A stretch of 64,000 bases of DNA from Cepaea nemoralis (Eukaryota > Mollusca > Gastropoda > Stylommatophora > Helicidae): assembly GCA_014155875.1 (NCBI GenBank), contig JACEFZ010018155.1, positions 1 through 64,000 of the forward strand, in the 5' to 3' direction. Below are positions 21,439 to 32,696 of this stretch, piece after piece. Positions within the stretch are counted from its first letter, which is position 1. Each line of letters opens with the position of its first letter. The notes below the pieces were generated by a model. It worked only from the letters and a program-made list of their open reading frames with translations. It had not been told where the DNA came from and did no database searches. A program made the translations under genes and the position numbers.

Positions 21439-22355
21439 TCAACAACATTCCTACTCACCCTATTATTATCATGTCTACCCTGTGTATTCGACTGTACCCG
21501 CCTGTTATTACAAAAACGAGAAACATGTCCCCGTTGACCACAAACCCAACAGACAATGTTTGTGTTATTTGTGTTTCTTACTGACTCACTTGTAGGGTAT
21601 CTCACATTTCTTCTTTCAACATAATCGCTCCTATTTCCACCTTGTAAGTTTTGTATACCGCCTCTCCTATTCCATCCGAATCTTGTTTGTCCTATTTCCA
21701 TGGGTTCCTCAACTCTGTCGTCTCGATTACTTCCCACTTCTCGTCCTGTTCTTAATCTAAACCTTCGTCTCAAATTTTCCTCTTGTACCGCGATATCCAC
21801 CGCTTGTGATAACCTCTCAGGGTTTTCCCTCATCAGCTTAAGTTTCAAACCATCAGATTTGATGCCATCCACAAAAATCCCTACTAACATCCTTTCCACC
21901 TCCTCTCCTCGCACATTCTGTCCTAAGAATGCCTCTTCAGCCAAGTTAATCAATCTATCGCTAAACAATTGTACCGTCTCTCCGTTATTTTGTTTAGCCT
22001 GCCTCAATACCGAAAATGCATGTTGTGGATCCGTAATTTCTGCATATTTCCTTGCTAGGTCCTCTTTGAATTGTTCCCATGTCTCATCTACCCTAGCCTC
22101 TAACTTTCTTCTTATATGATCCGAGACCGGTTCTGTTGCCGTCTGATAAGCTAGTCTCATTTTCTCTTCATCTGTTGCCGAGATCAAATAGGCATATTTT
22201 TCTATAGAGGTGACCCATTTCTTATAGTCCCTAGCCTGTCCACTAAATTTCACAATCTCTGTTGCCATCCCCTGTTGTTTGATCACCATATTAAGTCGGC
22301 CTACTGCTGTTCCCACGCCTGTCAGAACTTGTGCCAAGGTGTCCTGTTCCGCCAT
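21381..22355 (-). CDS. gag: Ty3/Gypsy gag with CCHC zinc knuckle
   Basis: A 324-residue capsid and nucleocapsid protein. The N-terminal two thirds look like a retrotransposon capsid (YKKWVTSIEKYAYL, then TWEQFKEDLARKYAE and a QAKQNNGETVQLFSDRL-type C-terminal half). A basic Arg/Asn-rich linker precedes one zinc knuckle, CWVCGQRGHVSRFC (C-x2-C-x4-H-x4-C), near residue 265. Start ATG is at 22355 and the stop is TAG at 21381-21383. The last 55 bases before the stop overlap the pol frame. Confidence 0.93.
   Translation of the reverse strand: MAEQDTLAQVLTGVGTAVGRLNMVIKQQGMATEIVKFSGQARDYKKWVTSIEKYAYLISATDEEKMRLAYQTATEPVSDHIRRKLEARVDETWEQFKEDLARKYAEITDPQHAFSVLRQAKQNNGETVQLFSDRLINLAEEAFLGQNVRGEEVERMLVGIFVDGIKSDGLKLKLMRENPERLSQAVDIAVQEENLRRRFRLRTGREVGSNRDDRVEEPMEIGQTRFGWNRRGGIQNLQGGNRSDYVERRNVRYPTSESVRNTNNTNIVCWVCGQRGHVSRFCNNRRVQSNTQGRHDNNRVSRNVVDGHRSFIGTRTQENRRPTY
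21384..21438 (-). promoter_or_regulatory. gag-pol overlap, candidate -1 frameshift region
   Basis: Pol is in the -1 frame relative to gag and both are open over these 55 bases. The only slippery-like heptamer noticed is GGAAAAT (21399-21405), which departs from the ideal XXXYYYZ by one base. A GC-rich stretch, CGGCGCC, follows. The exact slip site is uncertain. Confidence 0.4.
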
Positions 22356-23602
22356 GCTGAAAAAAAAATACTAAAACAAGCAAGCAACTAATCACACAAT
22401 TATAATTTCCTAAATCCCAACCAGCACAATTCAGTTGGCTATAATAATGTAAGATATTACATTAATCAGAAGAAGCACCAACGATGTCTTGTCTGAGCAT
22501 AGGAAGAATGAACCCTGTCCTCAATTAAAAAAAAACTCAAATTTGTGGCAATCAGAAGGTTCCTTGTAGATATCTGTTTCTTAAAGCACAATAATGTCCT
22601 GTACTCCACTCTAATTAAGAAGTTCGGAACCTCACGGGAGACCTCGAAATATACAACTCTGAGTCTATTTCCTTAATTAATCTGTTACCTTCAGTTCAGT
22701 TCAACCAACCAGATCCCGCATTAGGTGAAACTTAGTCTCAGAATTCAGGTGGTGGAGTTCAGATATCACTTCTCCTCCCTCAGGTATTTTCGTCCTTCTC
22801 GTGGGCTGCCAGAAAATTTTTCAACCCCTGGTTGGGTCACATCTCATGGGCTGCCGGAAAATCTTCGACCCCTGGTTGGGTCCCTTCCTTGATTCTCAAG
22901 TGGATACTTCAACGTCGTATGGAATGGGTCATAGGAATAACGAGGCCCAAAAATGGATTGGGTGTGTTTGGGTCATAGGAATAACGAGGCCCAAAAATGG
23001 ATTGGGATCAGCCAAGGCCTAGCGATAATTGAGTGTTTTAAGAAGTTATGGCCCGATCAACGATCATGCTGTCCTGACAACTCCTGATTAGCTCTTTAAC
23101 TTTGAGCAACTTACATTGCTGGTTTGCCCAACTCTCAGGATAGGATCACTCCTGGTCAATCAGAACGATGTAAGGCAGTGGCCTTGATGACTTTTGCAAC
23201 GCAAAATTTCAGTCCATGTTAAGCCTGTTGCTAACAATCAAACTGTAGAAGGGCGGCCATACAACTTCCTTCACTGTGACCTCTGCAAAACGGCTGGTAT
23301 AACAAACTTCTTATTACTACTTTGACCGTTATCTGAAGTCTTAAAAAAGACTTACAAAGGACCACTCCTGGGCGAGCTTTTGGCCTCTGTATTCAGATAT
23401 TACTACTATTTAGAACTTACTGGCCATCTTTTGGTGCGTCTGTTATCAGGTTCAGAAATTGTTCATTTACGTGCCGCTAGTATTTTGTTCGTTTGTTTAG
23501 TTCTTGAACCTTTCCGCGACGTTATTCAATCCTGGCTTTTCATTGTTTTGTTTTTCTCATCCTCAGGTTCGCATCCTGGTCAAGTGGCTCCATTTCGCCT
23601 CT
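22356..23602 (-). other. Retroelement 5' leader with internal duplications
   Basis: A 1.25-kb untranslated leader between the 5' LTR and gag. It contains two tandem pairs: about 46 bp around GGGCTGCC(A/G)GAAAAT at 22801-22890, and about 58 bp around GGGTCATAGGAATAACGAGG at 22926-23008. These may belong to the packaging or promoter region, but that is inference. Confidence 0.6.
23564..23592 (-). promoter_or_regulatory. Candidate primer binding site with tRNA-like extension
   Basis: Ten bases inside the 5' LTR the coding strand reads TGGAGCCACTTGACC, starting with the TGG that pairs with a tRNA CCA end. The complementary strand then continues into CAGG-TTCGCAT-CCTG, the shape of a tRNA T-arm with a 7-base loop. 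This suggests complementarity well beyond the normal 18 bases, or a captured tRNA 3' part. The tRNA identity is not known. Confidence 0.4.
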
Positions 23603-23839
23603 TATAACAGTGTGTAATAAGACGAAGGCCGGTCGTTTGGTTGTTGATAAAAACGTTTATTGGCTTAACTTAACAAAGCTTCGATGTACACCTCCATTCG
23701 CTACTCAAGCTGGGTTCTAACTGCCCATACCAACCCAATACGTCACGATTGAGCATCTCCCCCCCCTTTCAGTCTCAATGCTCAATCGTGCTGTACTTGT
23801 GTTTCCCACTAGATCCCAACAATACCCAACACTGTTACA
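23603..23839 (-). repeat. 5' LTR of the Ty3/Gypsy element
   Basis: Identical by eye to 14861-15097. The base after it (23840) starts GAGGCAAGC, which repeats the GAGG that precedes the other LTR. Confidence 0.97.
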
Positions 23840-26800
23840 GAGGCAAGCATGATGCTGGGACTAAAATAAGCGAGAGCACATTACAAAATCCACTTCCCCT
23901 CCTTGTCCATACGAGGCAAGCACGATGCTGGGACTAGAACAAGTGAGACCACATTACAAAATCCACTTCCCCTCCTTGTCCATACGAGGCGAGCATGATG
24001 CTCGGACTAGAATAAGCGAGACCACATTACAAACTCCACTTACCCTCCTTGTCCATACGAGGCGAGCATGATGCTCGGACTAGAACAAGCGAGACCACAT
24101 TACAAACTCCACTTACCCTCCTTGTCCATACGAGACGAGCATGATGCTCGGACTAGAACAAGCGAGACCACATTACAATATCTACTTACCCTCCTTGTCC
24201 ATACGAGGCGAGCATGATGCTCGGACTAGAATAAGCGAGACCACATTACAATATCCACTTACCCTCCTTGTCCATACGAGGCGAGCACGATGCTGGAACT
24301 AGAACAAGCGAGACCACATTACAAACTCCACTTACCCTCCTTGTCCATACGAGGCAAGCACGATGCTGGGACTAGAACAAGTGAGACCACATTACAAACT
24401 CCACTTACCCTCCTTGTCCATACGAGGCGAGCACGATGCTGGGGCTAGAATAAGCAAGACCACATTACAAACTCCACTTACCCTCCTTGTCCATACGAGG
24501 CAAGCACGATGCTGGGACTAGAACAAGTGAGACCACATTACAAACTCCACTTACCCTCCTTGTCCATACGAGGCAAGCACGATGCTGGGACTAGAACAAG
24601 TGAGACCACATTACAAACTCCACTTACCCTCCTTGTCCATACGAGGCAAGCACGATGCTGGGACTAGAATAAGCGAGACCACATTACAAACTCCACTTAC
24701 CCTCCTTGTCCATACGAGGCGAGCACGATGCTGGGACTAGAACAAGCGAGACCACATTACAAACTCCACTTACCCTCCTTGTCCATACGAGGCAAGCACG
24801 ATGCTGGGACTACAACAAGTGAGACCACATTACAAACTCCACTTACCCTCCTTGTCCATACGAGGCGAGCACGATGCTGGGGCTAGAATAAGCGAGACCA
24901 CATTACAAACTCCACTTACCCTCCTTGTCCATACGAGGCAAGCACGATGCTGGGACTAGAACAAGTGAGACCACATTACAAACTCCACTTCTTACCCTCC
25001 TTGTCCATACGAGGCAAGCACGATGCTGGGACTAGAACAAGTGAGACCACATTACAAACTCCACTTACCCTCCTTGTCCATACGAGGCAAGCACGATGCT
25101 GGGACTAGAACAAGTGAGACCACATTACAAACTCCACTTACCCTCCTTGTCCATACGAGGCGAGCACGATGCTGGGGCTAGAATAAGCGAGACCACATTA
25201 CAAACTCCACTTACCCTCCTTGTCCATACGAGGCAAGCACAATGCTGGGACTAGAACAAGCGAGACCACATTACAAACTCCACTTACCCTCCTTGTCCAT
25301 ACGAGGCAAGCACGATGCTGGGACTAGAACAAGTGAAACCACATTACAAACTCCACTTACCCTCCTTGTCCATACGAGGCAAGCACGATGCTGGGACTAG
25401 AATAAGCGAGACCACATTACAAACTCCACTTACCCTCCTTGTCCATACGAGGCGAGCACGATGCTGGGACTAGAACAAGTGAGACCACATTACAATATCC
25501 ACTTACCCTCCTTGTCCATACGAGGCAAGCACGATGCTGGGACTAGAACAAGTGAGACCACATTACAAACTCCACTTACCCTCCTTGTCCATACGAGGCA
25601 AGCACGATGCTGGGACTAGAACAAGTGAGACCACATTACAAACTCCACTTACCCTCCTTGTCCATACGAGACGAGCATGATGCTGGGACTAGAACAAGTG
25701 AGACCACATTACAAACTCCACTTACCCTCCTTGTCCATACGAGGCAAGCACGATGCTGGGACTAGAAACAAGTGAGACCACATTACAAACTCCACTTACC
25801 CTCCTTGTCCATACGAGGCAAGCACGATGCTGGGACTAGAACAAGTGAGATCACATTACAAACTCCACTTACCCTCCTTGTCCATACGAGGCAAGCACGA
25901 TGCTGGGACTAGAATAAGCGAGACCACATTACAAACTCCACTTACCCTCCTTGTCCATACGAGGCGAGCACGATGCTGGGACTAGAATAAGCGAGACCAC
26001 ATTACAAACTCCACTTACCCTCCTTGTCCATACGAGGCAAGCACGATGCTGGGACTAGAACAAGTGAGACCACATTACAAACTCCACTTACCCTCCTTGT
26101 CCATACGAGGCAAGCACGATGCTGGGACTAGAACAAGTGAGACCACATTACAAACTCCACTTACCCTCCTTGTCCATACGAGGCAAGCACGATGCTGGGA
26201 CTAGAACAAGTGAGACCACATTACAAACTCCACTTACCCTCCTTGTCCATACAAGGCAAGCACGATGCTGGGACTAGAATAAGCGAGACCACATTACAAA
26301 CTCCACTTACCCTCCTTGTCCATACGAGGCAAGCACGATGCTGGGACTAGAATAAGTGAGACCACATTACAAACTCCACTTACCCTCCTTGTCCATACGA
26401 GGCGAGCACGATGCTGGGACTAGAATAAGTGAGACCACATTACAAACTCCACTTACCCTCCTTGTCCATACGATGCGAGCATGATGCTCGGGCTAGAATA
26501 AGTGAGACCACATTACAAACTTCACTTACCCTCCTTGTCCATACGAGGCAAGCACGATGCTGGGACTAGAATAAGCGAGACCACATTACAAACTCCACTT
26601 ACCCTCCTTGTCCATACGAGGCAAGCACGATGCTGGGACTAGAATAAGTGAGACCACATTACAAACTCCACTTACCCTCCTTGTCCATACGAGGCGAGCA
26701 CGATGCTGGGACTAGAATAAGTGAGACCACATTACAAACTCCACTTACCCTCCTTGTCCATACGAGGCGAGCACGATGCTGGGACTAGAATAAGTGAGAC

Positions 26801-29800
26801 CACATTACAAACTCCACTTACCCTCCTTGTCCATACGAGGCGAGCACGATGCTGGGACTAGAATAAGTGAGACCACATTACAAACTCCACTTACCCTCTT
26901 TGTCCATACGAGGCGAGCACGATGCTGGGACTAGAATAAGTGAGACCACATTACAAACTCCACTTACCCTCCTTGTCCATATGATGCAAGCACGATGCTG
27001 GGACTAGAATAAGTGAGACCACATTACAAACTCCACTTACCCTCCTTGTCCATATGATGCAAGCACGATGCTGGGACTAGAATAAGTGAGACCACATTAC
27101 AAACTCCACTTACCCTCCTTGTCCATACGAGGCGAGCACGATGCTGGGACTAGAATAAGTGAGACCACATTACAAACTCCACTTACCCTCCTTGTCCATA
27201 CGAGGCAAGCACGATGCTGGGACTAGAACAAGTGAGACCACATTACAAACTCCACTTACCCTCCTTGTCCATACGAGGCGAGCACGATGCTGGGGCTAGA
27301 ATAAGCGAGACCACATTACAAACTCCACTTACCCTCCTTGTCCATACGAGGCAAGCACGATGCTGGGACTAGAACAAGTGAGACCACATTACAAACTCCA
27401 CTTACCCTCCTTGTCCATACGAGGCAAGCACGATGCTGGGACTAGAACAAGTGAGACCACATTACAAACTCCACTTACCCTCCTTGTCCATACGAGGCGA
27501 GCACGATGCTGGGGCTAGAATAATCGAGACCACATTACAAACTCCACTTACCCTCCTTGTCCATACGAGGCAAGCACAATGCTGGGACTAGAACAAGCGA
27601 GACCACATTACAAACTCCACTTACCCTCCTTGTCCATACGAGGCAAGCACGATGCTGGGACTAGAACAAGTGAAACCACATTACAAACTCCACTTACCCT
27701 CCTTGTCCATACGAGGCAAGCACGATGCTGGGACTAGAATAAGCGAGACAACATTACAAACTCCACTTACCCTCCTTGTCCATACGAGGCGAGCACGATG
27801 CTGGGACTAGAACAAGTGAGACCACATTACAATATCCACTTACCCTCCTTGTCCATACGAGGCAAGCACGATGCTGGGACTAGAACAAGTGAGACCACAT
27901 TACAAACTCCACTTACCCTCCTTGTCCATACGAGGCAAGCACGATGCTGGGACTAGAACAAGTGAGACCACATTACAAACTCCACTTACCCTCCTTGTCC
28001 ATACGAGACGAGCATGATGCTGGGACTAGAACAAGTGAGACCACATTACAAACTCCACTTACCCTCCTTGTCCATACGAGGCAAGCACGATGCTGGGACT
28101 AGAACAAGTGAGACCACATTACAAACTCCACTTACCCTCCTTGTCCATACGAGGCAAGCACGATGCTGGGACTAGAACAAGTGAGACCACATTACAAACT
28201 CCACTTACCCTCCTTGTCCATACGAGGCAAGCACGATGCTGGGACTAGAATAAGCGAGACCACATTACAAACTCCACTTACCCTCCTTGTCCATACGAGG
28301 CGAGCACGATGCTGGGACTAGAATAAGCGAGACCCACATTACAAACTCCACTTACCCTCCTTGTCCATACGAGGCAAGCACGATGCTGGGACTAGAACAA
28401 GTGAGACCACATTACAAACTCCACTTACCCTCCTTGTCCATACGAGGCAAGCACGATGCTGGGACTAGAACAAGTGAGACCACATTACAAACTCCACTTA
28501 CCCTCCTTGTCCATACGAGGCAAGCACGATGCTGGGACTAGAACAAGTGAGACCACATTACAAAACTCCACTTACCCTCCTTGTCCATACAAGGCAAGCC
28601 CGATGCTGGACTAGAATAAGCGAGACCACATTACAAACTCCACTTACCCTCCTTGTCCATACGAGGCAAGCACGATGCTGGGACTAGAATAAGTGAGACC
28701 ACATTACAAACTCCACTTACCCTCCTTGTCCATACGAGGCGAGCACGATGCTGGGACTAGAATAAGTGAGACCAACATTACAAACTCCACTTACCCTCCT
28801 TGTCCATACGATGCGAGCATGATGCTCGGGCTAGAATAAGTGAGACCACATTACAAACTTCACTTACCCTCCTTGTCCATACGAGGCAAGCACGATGCTG
28901 GGACTAGAATAAGCGAGACCACATTACAAACTCCACTTACCCTCCTTGTCCATACGAGGCAAGCACGATGCTGGACTAGAATAAGTGAGACCACATTACA
29001 AACTCCACTTACCCTCCTTGTCCATACGAGGCGAGCACGATGCTGGGACTAGAATAAGTGAGACCACATTACAAACTCCACTTACCCTCCTTGTCCATAC
29101 GAGGCGAGCACGATGCTGGGACTAGAATAAGTGAGACCACATTACAAACTCCACTTACCCTCCTTGTCCATACGAGGCAAGCACGATGCTGGGACTAGAA
29201 CAAGTGAGACCACATTACAAACTCCACTTACCCTCCTTGTCCATACGAGGCAAGCACGATGCTGGGACTAGAACAAGTGAGACCACATTACAAACTCCAC
29301 TTACCCTCCTTGTCCATACGAGGCGAGCACGATGCTGGGGCTAGAATAAGCGAGACCACATTACAAACTCCACTTACCCTCCTTGTCCATACGAGCAAGC
29401 ACAATGCTGGGACTAGAACAAGCGAGACCACATTACAAACTCCACTTACCCTCCTTGTCCATACGAGGCAAGCACGATGCTGGGACTAGAACAAGTGAAA
29501 CCACATTACAAACTCCACTTACCCTCCTTGTCCATACGAGGCAAGCACGATGCTGGGACTAGAATAAGCGAGACAACATTACAAACTCCACTTACCCTCC
29601 TTGTCCATACGAGGCGAGCACGATGCTGGGACTAGAACAAGTGAGACCACATTACAATATCCACTTACCCTCCTTGTCCATACGAGGCAAGCACGATGCT
29701 GGACTAGAACAAGTGAGACCACATTACAAACTCCACTTACCCTCCTTGTCCATACGAGGCAAGCACGATGCTGGGACTAGAACAAGTGAGACCACATTAC

Positions 29801-31828
29801 AAACTCCACTTACCCTCCTTGTCCATACGAGACGAGCATGATGCTGGGACTAGAACAAGTGAGACCACATTACAAACTCCACTTACCCTCCTTGTCCATA
29901 CGAGGCAAGCACGATGCTGGGACTAGAACAAGTGAGACCACATTACAAACTCCACTTACCCTCCTTGTCCATACGAGGCAAGCACGATGCTGGGACTAGA
30001 ACAAGTGAGACCACATTACAAACTCCACTTACCCTCCTTGTCCATACGAGGCAAGCACGATGCTGGGACTAGAATAAGCGAGACCACATTACAAACTCCA
30101 CTTACCCTCCTTGTCCATACGAGGCGAGCACGATGCTGGGACTAGAATAAGCGAGACCACATTACAAACTCCACTTACCCTCCTTGTCCATACGAGGCAA
30201 GCACGATGCTGGGACTAGAACAAGTGAGACCACATTACAAACTCCACTTAACCTCCTTGTCCATACGAGGCAAGCACGATGCTGGGACTAGAACAAGTGA
30301 GACCACATTACAAACTCCACTTACCCTCCTTGTCCATACGAGGCAAGCACGATGCTGGACTAGAACAAGTGAGACCACATTACAAACTCCACTTACCCTC
30401 CTTGTCCATACGAGGCAAGCACGATGCTGGGACTAGAATAAGCGAGACCACATTACAAACTCCACTTACCCTCCTTGTCCATACGAGGCAAGCACGATGC
30501 TGGGACTAGAATAAGTGAGACCACATTACAAACTCCACTTACCCTCCTTGTCCATACGAGGCGAGCACGATGCTGGGACTAGAATAAGTGAGACCACATT
30601 ACAAACTCCACTTACCCTCCTTGTCCATACGATGCGAGCATGATGCTCGGGACTAGAATAAGTGAGACCACATTACAAACTTCCACTTACCCTCCTTGTC
30701 CATACGAGGCAAGCACGATGCTGGGACTAGAATAAGCGAGACCACATTACAAACTCCACTTACCCTCCTTGTCCATACGAGGCAAGCACGATGCTGGGAC
30801 TAGAATAAGTGAGACCACATTACAAACTCCACTTACCCTCCTTGTCCATACGAGGCGAGCACGATGCTGGGACTAGAATAAGTGAGACCACATTACAAAC
30901 TCCACTTACCCTCCTTGTCCATACGAGGCGAGCACGATGCTGGGACTAGAATAAGTGAGACCACATTACAAACTCCACTTACCCTCCTTGTCCATACGAG
31001 GCGAGCACGATGCTGGGACTAGAATAAGTGAGACCACATTACAAACTCCACTTACCCTCTTGTCCATACGAGGCGAGCACGATGCTGGGACTAGAATAAG
31101 TGAGACCACATTACAAACTCCACTTACCCTCCTTGTCCATATGATGCAAGCACGATGCTGGGGACTAGAATAAGTGAGACCACATTACAAACTCCACTTA
31201 CCCTCCTTGTCCATATGATGCAAGCACGATGCTGGGACTAGAATAAGTGAGACCACATTACAAACTCCACTTACCCTCCTTGTCCATACGAGGCGAGCAC
31301 GATGCTGGGACTAGAATAAGTGAGACCACATTACAAACTCCACTTACCCTCCTTGTCCATACGAGGCGAGCACGATGCTGGGACTAGAATAAGTGAGACC
31401 ACATTACAAACTCCACTTACCCTCCTTGTCCATACGAGGCAAGCACGATGCTGGGACTAGAATAAGTGAGACCACATTACAAACTCCACTTACCCTCCTT
31501 GTCCATACGAGGCGAGCACGATGCTGGGACTAGAATAAGTGAGACCACATTACAAACTCCACTTACCCTCCTTGTCCATACGAGGCGAGCACGATGCTGG
31601 GACTAGAATAAGTGAGACCACATTACAAACTCCACTTACCCTCCTTGTCCATACGAGGCAAGCACGATGCTGGGACTAGAATAAGTGAGACCACATTACA
31701 AACTCCACTTACCCTCCTTGTTCATACGAGGCGAGCACGATGCTGGGACTAGAATAAGTGAGACCACATTACAAACTCCACTTACCCTCCTTGTCCATAC
31801 GAGGCGAGCACGATGCTGGGACTAGAAT
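23840..31828 (-). repeat. 73-bp minisatellite made from the exon K donor junction
   Basis: About 109 near-identical tandem copies of a 73-bp unit covering 8.0 kb. Read on the STT3B strand, each unit is 42 nt of the end of exon K (TTCTAGTCCCAGC ... CAAGGAGG), the donor GTAAGTGG and a short intron piece ending CTCACTTATTCTAG. The last unit (31756-31828) is the real exon K end. The array therefore repeats an exon-intron junction. Marker variants recur 2336 and then about 1830 bases apart, so large blocks were duplicated too. Local translated frames (SIRGKHDAGTR and similar, plus strand) are artefacts. Confidence 0.97.
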
Positions 31829-31973
31829 ATGCACTGCTGGTCACCCAGGTGCAGTGTACGGCAAACAGCATCAGCATCATGATGAGAGCCACAACGATGA
31901 TGCTCTTTACGTTGACACCAAGGCCTTCCTCGTCCTTAGGCTTGTCGTCTCGAACCTTCTTTTTGTTGCCAAC
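31786..31973 (-). CDS. STT3B: STT3B exon K (luminal domain entry)
   Basis: It encodes VGNKKKVRDDKPKDEEGLG, the last transmembrane helix (VKSIIVVALIMMLMLFAVH), and CTWVTSSAYSSPSIVLASY with GQG. VHCTWVTS-AYSSPS is an invariant STT3 block that starts the luminal domain. The acceptor is CGTCTCAG and the donor GTAAGTGG. The length of 188 nt ends in phase 2, and exon L completes the codon as Gly. Its last 42 nt are repeated over one hundred times downstream in the intron, and a 27-bp array begins 18 nt upstream of its acceptor. Confidence 0.97.
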
Positions 31974-31990
31974 CTGAGACGGTAAACATA

Positions 31991-32362
31991 ATATCATCAG
32001 GCAAAGTCATACAGGTACAATCATCAGACAAAGTCATACAGGTACAATCATCAGACAAAGTCATACAGGTACAATCAGACAAAGTCATTCTGGTACAATC
32101 AGACAAAGTCATACAGGCACAATCATCAGGCAAAGTCATACAGGCACAATCATCAGACAAAGTCATACAGGTACAATCATCAGGCAAAGTCATACAGGCA
32201 CAATCATCAGGCAGTCATACAGGTACAATCATCAGACAAAGTCATACAGGCACAATCATCAGGCAAAGTCATACAGATACAATCATCAGGCAAAGTCATA
32301 CAGATACAATCATGAGACAAAGTTCTACAGATACAATCATCAGGCAAAGTCATACTGGTATA
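31991..32362 (-). repeat. 27-bp minisatellite at the exon K acceptor
   Basis: About 14 copies of a 27-bp unit built on ACAATCATCAGGCAAAGTCAT (plus-strand sense), some shortened. It begins 18 nt upstream of exon K and fills most of the J-K intron. On the transcribed strand the unit contains TGACTTTGCCTGATGAT, so branch-point-like TGAC/TGAT sequences are multiplied. Confidence 0.95.
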
Positions 32363-32435
32363 ATTACCAGCTCCCAAATCACCCACAGCTGTATTACGAA
32401 CACTGTATGAATGATTGCAAATTGCACTTGTAATC
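32363..32435 (+). repeat. SINE family D fragment
   Basis: CCAAATCACCCACAGCTGT, CGAACACTGTATGA and ATTGCAAATTGCA match the corresponding part of the family D copy at 62225-62470. Confidence 0.55.
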
Positions 32436-32493
32436 CCATAACTGACTATCAAAGCCCTCTCGTTAAACCTGAAGAGATAAAATCGATGCCAAC

Positions 32494-32696
32494 CTTGTCG
32501 TAGAGTCTATCGTTCTTGTTGTCTGAGTTCTCATCCACACTCTTCTGGTTTTGCTTCGGTGAGTCATCCTTCAGATAGACCTCAAAGGTCTTAGAGAAGG
32601 CGATCGCAGCAAGGACGCAGACAACCGGTGTCAAAGTCAGCATCAGCCGCACCATCACGCCAGCGAAGTAGCTGGCAAAAATGGCATATAGCACAA
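32494..32696 (-). CDS. STT3B: STT3B exon J
   Basis: It encodes VLYAIFASYFAGVMVRLML, then TLTPVVCVLAAIAFSKTFE, and a charged linker ending DRLYDK. YFAGVMVRLMLTLTPV is the conserved helix carrying the Arg that contacts the acceptor peptide. The acceptor is TGTGTTCCAG. The donor is weak (AAG then GTTGGC). The length of 203 nt fits phase 1 in and phase 0 out. Three more acceptor-bearing 34-bp repeats lie directly upstream. Confidence 0.95.

Larger units (their letters stand above)
14861..23839 (-). mobile_element. Complete Ty3/Gypsy LTR retrotransposon
   Basis: An 8979-bp element on the minus strand with two LTRs of 237 bp each, a gag frame, and a pol frame in the order protease, reverse transcriptase, RNase H, integrase. 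That order defines Ty3/Gypsy. Ends are TGTAACAGTG and CACTGTTATA, near-perfect inverted repeats. The flanking GAGG on both sides is a 4-bp target duplication. By eye the LTRs are identical over the whole 237 bp, so the insertion is recent. No env frame is found. It is antisense to nothing: it lies in the same orientation as STT3B, inside its K-L intron. Confidence 0.97.

Noticed and set aside
28287..31173. Many plus-strand frames of 70-84 codons in the 73-bp array
   Set aside because: They are the wrong strand of a repeat derived from an STT3B exon; the peptide is a by-product of the unit.
23840..31828. CRISPR-like regular repeats
   Set aside because: The units are head-to-tail with no unique spacers, and the DNA is eukaryotic intron.
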